Shown here piece after piece: positions 42,901-52,099 of a stretch of 64,000 nucleotides of DNA (its first letter is position 1; every line of letters begins with the position of its first letter). The notes under the pieces are model-generated. The model saw nothing but the letters and a program-made list of their open reading frames with translations. It had not been told where the DNA came from and searched no databases. Origin of the DNA: Symbiodinium natans (Eukaryota; Sar; Dinophyceae; Suessiales; Symbiodiniaceae); contig CAJNDS010002739.1 of assembly GCA_905221605.1 (NCBI GenBank), positions 1-64,000 on the forward strand, in the 5' to 3' direction. A program made the position numbers and the translations under genes.

Positions 42901-45303
42901 ATGCTTAAGGAGAGTGTCGCACTGGGCAGCTCGTGGGTCCTTCATGGTTGCAACCATCTCATGGTGCAACGCACGAATTTCGATGCTGAGCTTCGCATCG
43001 GCAGAGCTTGGAACCTCGGAAGCAAGATATAGGGGCTTGTGTAGAGAATGTGTAGCGGATATAGCGGGTATATACAGGAGCGTTAAGAAGCCTTATGCAT
43101 ATGGCATCCAGGCCACTTTGTGGCTTGGCAAGGGCACCGTCTCCACTTGGCACAGAGGCCTCCCACTTCCTGGCTGCAAGGTCGTCGCGACCTCAGCTGC
43201 CCAAAGCAGCAGTCCTCCCCGCTAAGGCCCGCCCTGGAGGTCAAAAGAACAATGAATTGGAAGGAGGAGGGAACAGGGGGGGAAGGGGGAAGGGGTGATG
43301 TTGGGACTTCCTCAAAGTTTAGGGTTCTGGGGTGCACAGTGTGTGGGTCCTGACTTCGGGCTTAAGAGTTAAGCGATGGCTATTTCCCATTTCTTGCAGC
43401 ACACTCCCTATGCGCCAGCGTAGACTCGAACCCAGACTCTCTTACACAAAAACCCACAATAGACCCACGAGAGAATCAACCACGCGACCTAGTCTGGGCC
43501 ATATTATAGACCCAAACCCAGACCCATACCAAAAAACGACAAACACAACACCCCCACCCAGAAATTCAACCACACGACCTATTCTTGGCCATCCTAAGAC
43601 CCCATACACATAGAGAAACCATGACCTGAGAAAATGGAACCCCGCAGCCGTAGGGTTGAGGGACAGCTTCCGCCTGCGCTCTGTGTAGAAGACAGCGCTG
43701 AGACCAACCCCACTCAATAGAGCCACTACAAACGCCACTTCAAGACCACACCCAAAGAAAATCACCCAACCCCTGAACCTGGAAAATGGAGACGCTCATC
43801 TTAAAAAGGTTCTCTAGGGCAGCAAGGTTAGGGTACAGCAGCTCCAAAGTGAGTCTCATGATCTAGCTCACGGCAGCGGTTTGTCTGTTGTCTACAGTGA
43901 AAATGGAAATGGCCCTCGCCAACTGATTGAGGGGTGCAATTCCTCAACCCTCGAACGCACCACCAAAGTCCTACCAAGCCACAACCCCGAAAATCGTCCC
44001 CAAAACATAAGCCCTACCCCCTACCCGAAATTCAAAACTCTAATTCCCCAAGCGTCAGACCCTTGCTCTCTTTGTAAGTTTCGGGGCCCAGAAACCCAAA
44101 ATTTTCCGATGTGTTTGCCGCTGGACGCTGGACCCTGGACGTTTTAATTTGAGCATTTAAACGGGGGTTGGCCGCTGGTGGATCTTGTCGTGTTGCGACC
44201 TGCCATGCTGAGACGAGCAGCTCTCCGGATTCTTCCTGTGGGCATGACGACAAGGTTGCCACCATTGCCGCTGGGCGTGTTGGCGTTCAGAGAGACCACC
44301 TTGGAGGCACAGAGTTCAACTCGGATGCTGATGCTCTTGTCTCACCCGAAGTAGACCAGAAGTATTCGGGCCAAGGACCTGCAGCTTCGTGCCGACCTGC
44401 GGGGAAGGTTAACAGGTTGTTCTGGGTTCTGGGTTGTGTGAGGGGCTGCAGAGTTTGTAGAAGACACCTCCAACTGATTAGAGGTTGCTACTCGACCAGC
44501 TACTGCACGACATGTCTCCAAAGATGCCTCCATGAGCTCATCGGCGCTGTCCACCTGAAAGCTCGAGCAAGGAAAGCAAGCTTGGCCTTGGCAAGGAGTG
44601 CCAGCGCCTTGCCCGTGTCCTTCCGCGGAGGCTTCTTCTCCGCTTGCTGCAGGGACTCTGGGGGGACCGAGACCAACGGCGCTGCAGTCTCACTCTGCGG
44701 TGCGTCCTCGCACTACCCAAACAATTCAACTTCAACGACGTGTAGCCCGCACATCGTGCCAAATTGGCACCGCCCGTGTCTTGACAAGCCATCTCTAGCT
44801 GTTGGCTGCTGTGGCGAAGTCTGAAAGAAAGCTTGTAACGAGACGAAAACAGAAGAGACGAAAACCAAGGTCCGCAAACTCGGCGGGCAGCTCCGTGGTC
44901 AGGAAGCCTGCTAGGAAGTCGCCCTGGCCAGAAGCCTGTAAGGTGGAGATGAACTCGAAAATGTGCGGCGACGTGATCTGGACGATGTGGTAAAACCTTC
45001 TGGGTTTAGGGTTCAAGCTTTTGGGTTTCCTGCTGCATGATCTAAGGGCAAGAAAGATCAGGGTTTAGCAGTATAGGGTGTCAGCATATGCTGTCGCACG
45101 CCATTTCATTTCCCTGACATCTTCCAACCCAGCCAAGCCACCCTGGGAAAGCCGGCTTCCGGAAAAGGGGCAGAGCATAAAGCTTCTCCGACTCCACTGC
45201 CTCGGATCCTAGGGATCCTTGGCCCTCGCCCGACGGGGCGCTCTCGGCTGCACCCTCCTCCGCTGCGCCCTCGGCCTCACCACCACCGCCTTCGTCCAGA
45301 GAC
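36910..45303 (-). CDS. lon: Lon protease (mitochondrial LonP1-type), more than 20 exons
   Basis: Landmarks in order on the minus strand: N domain 45303-45142 ([14 protein letters not shown]) joined in frame to 44996 ([28 protein letters not shown]); ~44230 ([12 protein letters not shown]); ~42690 ([12 protein letters not shown]); ~42420 ([11 protein letters not shown]); ~41980 ([20 protein letters not shown]); ~41640 ([19 protein letters not shown]); ~41500 ([15 protein letters not shown]); Walker A ~41085 ([18 protein letters not shown]); ~40910 ([20 protein letters not shown]); Walker B ~40600 ([16 protein letters not shown]); 40442 ([16 protein letters not shown]); ~40260 ([20 protein letters not shown]); ~39190 ([20 protein letters not shown]); ~38190 ([17 protein letters not shown]); ~38040 ([12 protein letters not shown]); 37935 (DGPSAGVTM, catalytic Ser); ~37530 ([15 protein letters not shown], catalytic Lys); ~37300 ([19 protein letters not shown]); C-terminus ~37080-36910 ([19 protein letters not shown]). 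AAA+ and Ser-Lys protease parts are complete, so it should be an active ATP-dependent matrix protease. The 5' exon with presequence was not found. Confidence 0.93.
37936..38000 (-). other. 65-nt GA-AG intron of Lon
   Basis: CCAAAG|GAGC...GTGAG|GATGG. Only this cut restores Pro-Lys-Asp-Gly-Pro-Ser of the Lon active site, and the donor then is GA. Alternative cuts break the frame. Confidence 0.8.
38984..39007. other. 24-bp perfect palindrome in Lon intron
   Basis: GCAGGCACGCGG followed by its exact inverse complement, no loop, contains a NotI-type core GCGGCCGC. Lies between Lon exons at ~39130 and ~38220. Confidence 0.95.
40443..40550 (-). repeat. 108-nt Lon intron composed largely of TTTAGGG
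   Basis: Donor TTCC|GCCTGACC (GC type) at 40550, acceptor TTGCAG|GTGGGG at 40443; the join gives [13 protein letters not shown] of the Lon AAA+ core. 40477-40538 inside it is eight CCCTAAA-type units (TTTAGGG on the sense strand), i.e. more than half of the intron. Confidence 0.85.
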
Positions 45304-45727
45304 ACCGCCGGACTTCATGCTAAACAAGCAGCTACGAGACTGAGCGCAAGAATGCATTGAATACATCAAACAGTTGTGGTCGGATGACTCTTCTACTTGC
45401 GAAGACTGAGACTCCGTGCAAGCTGCTAGCGGCCGCCTTCAGAAGCACCGCTTCCACCCTCACCTCCTTCTGCACTTGCAGCCTGAGCGCAGGTCATCAC
45501 TCATGCGATCTCCTGCGCATTGCGTGTGCCCGAGAAAGCTGTCACAAGTGTGTATATACAAACATATATATATATATATATGCTCACCCCCCCCCAATGG
45601 ACCCACTGCGGATGGCAGCCGAGTCCTAGCCAGATCAAGGCAAAAAAACAACAAAACAAGAAACTAACAAAAACCAACAAACCAAAAAAATCCAAAAAAC
45701 CAAAAAAACCAAAAAAACCAAAAAAAC
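45304..45727. other. Region 5' to Lon N-domain exon; TA and A-rich tracts
   Basis: Must hold the Lon 5' exon(s). A candidate on the minus strand, LRLQVQKEVRVEAVLLKAAA (~45500-45420) followed by a stop-free stretch, is unproven. (AT)n at 45561-45580, C run at 45587-45595, and (CCAAAAAAA)n at 45680-45735 lead into the palindrome array. Confidence 0.4.
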
Positions 45728-46672
45728 CAAAAAAACCATCTTTTCCAAAACTATGGGGCTGGGGCCTCCAAAAGATGGTTTTTTTGGTTTTCTCGAGAAA
45801 AAGATGGTTTTTTTGGTTCGAAACCATCTTTTTCTCGAGAAAAAGATGGTTTTTGAGCAGCCGCTCTTCTAAAAACCATCTTTTTCTCGAGAAAAAGATG
45901 GTTTTACCAGGACAAGACCTCCAAAAACCATCTTTTTCTCGAGAAAAAGATGGTTTTACCAGGACAAGACCTCCAAAAACCATCTTTTTCTCGAGAAAAA
46001 GATGGTTTTTCCAGGACAAGATCTCCAAAAACCATCTTTTTCTCGAGAAAAAGATGGTTTTTCGAAGAGCGGCTGCTCAAAACCATCTTTTTCTCGAGAA
46101 AAAGATGGTTTCGAACCAAAAAAACCATCTTTTTCTCGAGAAAACCAAAAAAACCATCTCTTGAAGGCCCCAGCCCCATAGTTTTGGAAAAGATGGTTTT
46201 TTTGGTTTTTTTGGTTTTCTCGAGAAAAAGATGGTTTTTTGGTTCGAAACCATCTTTTTCTCGAGAAAAAGATTGTTTTGAGCAACCATCCTTCGAAAAA
46301 CCATCTTTTTCTCGAGAAAAAGATGGTTTTACCAGGAGAAGACCTCCAAAAACCATCTTTTTCTCGAGAAAAAGATGGTTTTACCAGGACAAGACCTCCG
46401 GAAACCATCTTTTTCTCGAGAAAAAGATGGTTTTTCCAGGGTAAGATCTCTAAAAACCATCTTTTTCTCGAGAAAAAGGATGGTTTTTCGAAGAGCGGCT
46501 GCTCAAAAACCATCTTTTTCTCGAGAAAAAGATGGTTTCGAACCAAAAAAACCATCTTTTTCTCGAGAAAACCAAAAAAACCATCTTTTGGAGGCCCCAG
46601 CCCCATAGTTTTGGAAAAGATGGTTTTTTTGGTTTTTTTGGTTTTTTTGGTTTTCTCGAGAAAAAGATGGTT
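45728..46672. repeat. Array of 30-bp CTCGAG-centred palindromes, 52-bp period
   Basis: Seventeen CTCGAG centres, at 45792, 45834, 45886, 45938, 45990, 46042, 46093, 46135, 46219, 46260, 46311, 46363, 46415, 46467, 46520, 46562 and 46655. Most sit in a perfect 30-bp palindrome: half-site AACCATCTTTTTCTC plus its inverse complement. Spacers are 14-18 nt (CCAGGACAAGACCTCC and GAAGAGCGGCTGCTC types). Two sub-arrays of six palindromes repeat at 51-53-bp intervals, each flanked by inverted arms with GGGGCTGGGGCC or its inverse at 45756, 46169 and 46590. The Ser/Arg/Lys frames open on both strands are artefacts. Confidence 0.97.
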
Positions 46673-46915
46673 AAGTTTTAGGGGTTTAAGCCTCATGCAC
46701 TACAGGGTTATAAGGTTCTAATCCTATAGGTATTGCCTTAACCTTTAACCCTAAACCTTTAACTTTAAACCCTGCAGGGTTAACCCCGTGAGAAATTTAG
46801 AGATAGACCCCGAAAAGACCCTAAACCTTTTTACAGGGTGTAATGGTTTAAAAACCGATAGGACATGTATACCTTCAGCGCCTGTAGGGTTCAAGCCTTT
46901 GCACGTGCTAGACCC
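46673..46915. other. Degenerate CCCTAAA-type sequence
   Basis: Words such as CCTTTAACCCTAAACCTTTAA at 46740-46775 look like decayed telomere-like DNA. No gene is seen. Confidence 0.5.
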
Positions 46916-47205
46916 CTATGTGGCATGGACCTTTATGTATTATTTGACGTTCTCTCTTGTTTTGTATTTAAAAACCTATAAACAAACTAAATCCAAGAAA
47001 CCTGAAGCACAAATTCACCAATTTCGTTCTCTTAGGGTTTAGGGCTTACGATTTATAATTTACTCTGTTTTTTGACGCGAACGTACAGACGCAGTCAGAT
47101 GTTGGCAACGAATACTAGCTATCACTTCTGCTCTTGCGTGGGGGATGATCCAAGCGGTCTCTCGGGTCGAGCTGCGCACCGTTGTGCGCACATTGAAGTG
47201 TCCTG

Positions 47206-47650
47206 TCAGCTGTCGTGCCCAATTGTTGCTTGGTGTGGATCGGCAAAGATCACTGCTACTGAAAGAGGCATCTTCTCATGAAGATGCCCTAACTCTTTCA
47301 AGACATCTACATTATCATTCAACGCGTACAGACGTCGGTTCGACAACCTGTAAAACTTCGTACTCTTCTTCACAAACTGAAGTGGACGCGAGTCCTGCAG
47401 TGCCCTGAACCGTCTCGTGCAGAAAACACCCCCGCAGAAAATCACTGCCTTTACCGCAAGCATTGGAATCATACAACCGCACAACCCGCTACAGTCCACC
47501 TCCGCCACGGACGCACCCATGACCGCAGAAGCCACTGCCCCGCCGATAAGGAGCCGACCAAAAAAAAGCAACGACGGCACCCATTGCAAAAGACCTGCGA
47601 AAACGTCTCGCGTAATCAGTGACCATCATACAACAATCGGTGAACAATCT
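47206..47650 (-). pseudogene. Decayed small membrane-anchored gene, copy 1a
   Basis: Minus-strand frame encodes a hydrophobic segment (GGAVASAVMGASVAEVDCSG), then FKALQ-type linker and the motif FVKKSTKFYRLSNRRLYALN, ending ADPHQATIGHDS-stop. The RLSNRRLYALN motif recalls ParB-like/NRRL domains common in dinoflagellate proteins; this is a resemblance only. No ATG-initiated intact frame; an A run near 47560 shifts the frame relative to copy 2b. Confidence 0.45.
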
Positions 47651-47789
47651 TAAGACACTAATTTTTGCGGGCAACCAATAGCAACTCGTGGTCGACCAAG
47701 CCGATGCCTGAAGACGGCACGGCTGCGGCGCCTCGGAGCTTGTCTTCCTGACTCGGGAAACGGCTGCGGCCGACGCCAAGTCTCGCCAG

Positions 47790-48270
47790 CTGTCGTGCAG
47801 AATTGTTGCTTGGTGTGCGTCGACAAAGATCACTGCTACTGAAAGAGGCTTCTTCTCATGAAGATGCCCTAACTCTTTCAAGACATCTACATTATCATTC
47901 AACGCGTACAGACGTCGGTTCGACAATCTGTCGAACTTCGTACTCTTCTTCACAAACTGAAGTGGACGCGAGTCCTGCAGTGCCCTGAACCGTCTCGTGC
48001 AGAAAACACTCCCGCAGAAAATCACCTTGAGACACATGCCTTTACCGCAAGCATTGGAATCATGCAGCCGCACAACCCGCTACAGTCCACCTCCGCCACG
48101 GACACTCCCATGACCGCAGAAGCCACTGCCCCGCCGAGAAGGAGCCAAAAAAAAAAAGAGCAACGACAGCACCCATTGCAAAAGACCCGCGAAAACTTCT
48201 CGGATAATCAGTGACCATCATACAACAATCGGTGAACAATCTTAAGACACTAACTTTGCGGACATCAAAT
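47790..48270 (-). pseudogene. Decayed small membrane-anchored gene, copy 1b
   Basis: Tandem copy of 1a about 600 bp away. Contains an 11-nt insertion (CTTGAGACACA at about 48026) that breaks the frame between the hydrophobic segment and LSNRRLYALNDNVDVLKELG. An A run of 12 lies at 48148-48159. Confidence 0.45.
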
Positions 48271-48599
48271 AGCAACTCGTTGACCAAGCCGATGCCTGAA
48301 AACGGCGCGGCTCCAGCGCCTCGAAGCTTGTCTTCCTCACTGTGTGTTTTTGAGATTTAAAGGAGAACAAGAGAAGAGAAGGGAGAGAGAAAGGAGAGAG
48401 GAGAGATCAACAGGAATGCAACTCTAAATGGAAGAGCAATGAAAAGAATGGAAGAGAAATGAGGACAGGCGAAATGCAAAAATCAGGCAAAGAGAAGATG
48501 GTGCTCGTTTTCATCTTTCCTCTGGTTCTTATTTTTCTCTTCTCTTGTTCATTTCCGTTAGAAAAAACAAAAGGAATAACAATGAACATGTAAGCAAAC

Positions 48600-48808
48600 C
48601 CAGCTGATGCTCATGATTTTTTCCTTTCTCCCTCTCTCTCTCTCTCCATATATGGGCGATGGAACGGGTGTCCTTGTTGGGCCGTTTCCTGCATCTTCAA
48701 GTGAGGAACCTAAGTGTTTTCTTTTGTTCGTTTGAAGACACAGAAAGCGATTAAAAGGGACGTCCATTTTGGATTGGCAGCCAACCCAGCTGATGCTCAT
48801 GATTTTTT

Positions 48809-48841
<33 letters not shown>

Positions 48842-49014
48842 GGGCGATGGAATGGGTGTCCTTTTTGATCGTTTTCTGCATCTTCAAGCGAGGAAAAGGG
48901 ACACCCCACAAGAAAGCACTTAGGGTGTCCCTTTTGCTCGTTTGAAGACACAGAAAGCGATTAAAAGGGACGTCCATTTTGGATTGGCAGCCAACCCAGC
49001 TGATGCTCATGATT

Positions 49015-49064
<50 letters not shown>

Positions 49065-49232
49065 GCGATGGAATGGGTGTCCTTTTTTGATCGTTTTCTG
49101 CATCTTCAAGCGAGGAAAAGGGACACCCCACAAGAAAGCACTTCGGGTGTCCCTTTTGCTCGTTTGAAGACACAGAAAGCGATTAAAAGGGACGCCCGTT
49201 TTGGATTGGCAGCCAACCCAGCTGATGCTCAT

Positions 49233-49270
<38 letters not shown>

Positions 49271-49740
49271 TCTCTCTCCCTATATATGGGCGATGGAACA
49301 GGTGTCCTTTTAGATCGTTTTCTGCATCTTCAAGCGAAGAAAAGGGACACCGCAAGAAAACACTTAGGGTGCCCCTTTTGCTCGTTTGAAGACACAGCAA
49401 GCGATTAAAAGGGGCGCCCATTTTGGATTGGCAGCAAACCCAGCTGATGCTCATGATTTATCTCTCTCCCCATATATGGGCGATGGAACGGGTGTCCTTT
49501 TTGGATCGTTTTCTGCATCTTCAAGCGAAGAAAAGGGACACCACAAGAAAACACTTAGTAAGGGTGCCCCTTTTGCTCGTTTCAAGACACAGAAAGCGAT
49601 TAAAAGGGACGCCCATTTTGGATCGGCAGCAAACCCAGCTGATGCTCATGATTTATCTCTGTCTATATATGGGCGATGGAACGGGTGTCCTTCCTGATCG
49701 TTTTCTGCATCTTCAAGGGAGAAAGAAGGGCACCGCCCAA
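48600..49740. repeat. Long-hairpin satellite, ~180-220-bp units with (CT)n
   Basis: Six or so units: CCCAGCTGATGCTCATGAT, a (CT)n tract of variable length, TATATATGGGCGATGGAA, then GATCGTTTTCTGCATCTTC, CAAGCGAGGAAAAGGGACAC and, inverted, GGGTGTCCCTTTTGCTCGTT, TGAAGACACAGAAAGCGATT. The two halves pair for about 40 bp or more around a 14-18-nt loop (CACAAGAAAGCACTTA). Leu/Ser frames through the (CT)n are artefacts. Confidence 0.93.
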
Positions 49741-51999
49741 GAAGGAAAAGTAACATCAGATATAGGGAGGGAAATTGAAGAGCTCCTCTCTTTACTTAGT
49801 CATTCCCTTTCCTCTCTTCTTATCTGTTGTTTTCTTCGCTTCAAAAAGCAAAATAAGGGAAAAGAGATTTCCTGAAGAGGAGGGAGGGCACCTATTGAAG
49901 AGCTCCTGTCTTTACTTAGTCATTCCCTTTCCTCTCTTATCCGTTGTTTTATTCGCTTCAAAAAGCAAAATAAGCGAAAAGAGATTTCCTGAAGAGGAGG
50001 GAGGGCACCTATCTGTAAAGAGCAATCGTTTAGAGGGGAACAGGAGAAGAGGAGCGAGAGAGAAGGACAGAGGAGAGATACAGGGAATCCAATTTCAATA
50101 GAACAGCAAAGAAAAGAATAGAAGAGAGATGAATAGAGAAGAGGGAGAGACAAAACAAGGCGCAGAGAAGATGGCACTCTTCTTTATCTATCCTCCCTCC
50201 CTTATCTCTCCCTTCCCTCTTTCTTTTCCAGATAAGAACAACTAACGAGGAATAATTATGAAAAGGAGAAGAGTAAGGAAAGGAGCAGAAGAGATAGGCC
50301 GAGAAGAGGGATATGATGAAGTACGGCAAGGTCCACGCGCAACCTCTGCTTACCCTGCCACTGTTTTATCCTGCAAGTTCCTTTCTTGTTGTTCATCAGT
50401 CAAAAAGTAACAGAAAGAGAGAAGGGAAAGGGAAGTGAGAGAGGAGAGAGAACAAGGATGCCCATTTTTCTGGAAGGGTACTGGAAAGAAGAGAAGAGAC
50501 AGGAAGCAAGGAGACGGAGTGACAAAATAAAGCGCAAAGCTCTATATATATCATCTCTCCCTTGTCTCTCCCTATTCCCTTTTGATGGGACGCCCCAGAA
50601 CTAAAATATTTAAATCCAGGTATTTGAATAATTAAATTCTTTAAATTATTTAAATGGTTGGGTTTCCAGAGGAACCAATGGATTTGAATAATTAGATTAT
50701 TTAGATTATTTTGGCGCCTCCTGTGAGCCAAGTCTGTGATGAAGTATGTCCCTTCTCCCCGCGGGCCACATTTGTGATGAAGTATGTCCCCTCTCCCCGT
50801 GGGCCAAATTTGTGATGAAGCATGTCCCCTCTCCCCGTAGGCCAGGTCTGTGATCCAGCATCCCACCAGCGTGATGAAGTAGGTTCCCTCTCTTTGTGGC
50901 TGAAGTATGTCCCCTCGCCCCGTGGGCCATGTTTGCCCCCAGCAGCGTGATGAAGTATATCCCCTCTCCCTGTGGGCCAAGTCTGTGATGAAGTATGTCC
51001 CTTCTCCCCATGATGAAGTATATTTGGAAGCTGAGAGTCGTGTTTTGGTGTGGTAGATTGTGGTAGATAGAAAGGAAAGGGCATGAGAAAGTAGCGAGAG
51101 GAGCTCTTCAATTCCCTTCCTGCTTTATTGCAACACATGCCCCTCTTGTTCTTCCTTTCTTGTGTTTTTGTCATTTAGAGGGGAACAGGAGAAGAGGAGC
51201 GAGAGAGAAGGAGAGGGGAGAGATAACAGGAATCCAATTTCAATGGAATGGCAAAGAAAAGAATAGAAGAGAGATGAATAGAGAAGATGGAGAGACAAAA
51301 CGAGGCGCTGAGAAGATGGCACTCTTCTTTATCTATCCTATCTCCCTTATCTCTCCCTTCCCTCTTTCTTTTCGAAATAAGAACAACTAAAGAGGAATAA
51401 TTATGAAAAGGAGAAGAGTAAGGAAAAGAGCAGAAGAGATAGGCCGAGAAGAGGGACATGATGAAGTACGGCAAGGTCCAAGCGCAAGGAGTCACCCTCT
51501 GCTTTACCTTCCACTGCTTTGTCATACCTGTCTTGTGCTTTATCAGTTAAACGGAAACAGAAGGAGAGAAGGGAAAGGGAAGTGAGAGAGGAGAGACAAC
51601 AAGGAGGCCATTTTAATTTTCTGGAAGGGTACTGAACAGAAGAGAGGAGACAAGAAACAAGGAGACGGAGGAACACAACAAGGCGCAAAGAAGATGGCAC
51701 TCTTCTTTGTCTATCATCTCTCCCTTCCTTGTCTCTCCCTTTTCCCTCTATTCTTAAAAAGGACAAGACCTCTTCGCAGATAGGTGCCCTCTCTCCTCTT
51801 CAGGAAGCCCCCATTGCCCTTATTTTGCTTGCTTTCTGAAACGACAAGGAAAACAACACATAGAAAGAGAGGAAATGGAATGAACCAATAGGCAGTGGAG
51901 CTCTTCAATTTCTTTCCCTATCTCTTTTCTTCTTTTTTTATTCTTCATTCAACAAGGAAAAGAAGCTTCCTTTTGTGTGTTTCTGAGATTTAAAGGAGA
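49741..51999. repeat. GA-rich composite satellite up to assembly gap
   Basis: Contains a ~125-bp tandem duplication (49774-49895 and 49900-50022, AAGAGATTTCCTGAAGAGGA); a ~300-bp GA-rich block at 50025-50330 repeated at 51175-51480 and, in part, at 48357-48590 and 51560-51760; and the 38-bp minisatellite below. Ends in TTTCTGAGATTTAAAGGAGA, the same sequence that starts the block at 48349. No gene is supported. Confidence 0.85.
50737..51022 (+). repeat. 38-bp minisatellite
   Basis: TGTGATGAAGTATGTCCCCT then CTCCCCGTGGGCCAAATT, about seven copies, some rearranged. Confidence 0.92.
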
Positions 52000-52099
52000 N
52001 NNNNNNNNNNNNNNNNNNNNNNNNNNNNNNNNNNNNNNNNNNNNNNNNNNNNNNNNNNNNNNNNNNNNNNNNNNNNNNNNNNNNNNNNNNNNNNNNNNN
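52000..52099. other. 100-N assembly gap
   Basis: Exactly 100 N, a scaffolding placeholder. True length is unknown. The left flank is the GA-rich satellite, the right flank telomere-like DNA. Confidence 1.

Larger units (their letters stand above)
46916..49740. repeat. Segmental repeat, copy 1
   Basis: Sequence from TATGTGGCATGGACCTTTAT at 46916 recurs at 61331 and follows it nearly base for base to the window end (64000 corresponds to about 49734). Differences include a 40-bp segment present here at about 47516-47555 and missing at 61918, and about 105 bp of satellite unit present here near 48690-48790 and missing at 63061. Confidence 0.95.

Noticed and set aside
45728..46672. CRISPR array
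   Set aside because: Repeats are perfect palindromes, spacers are 14-18 nt and themselves repeated, there are no cas genes, and the context is eukaryotic.
45520..46696. Coding regions of 164-246 codons on both strands through the palindrome array
   Set aside because: The palindrome has no stop in several frames, so both strands stay open; translation is a monotonous Phe/Ser/Arg/Lys repeat with no start context or domain.
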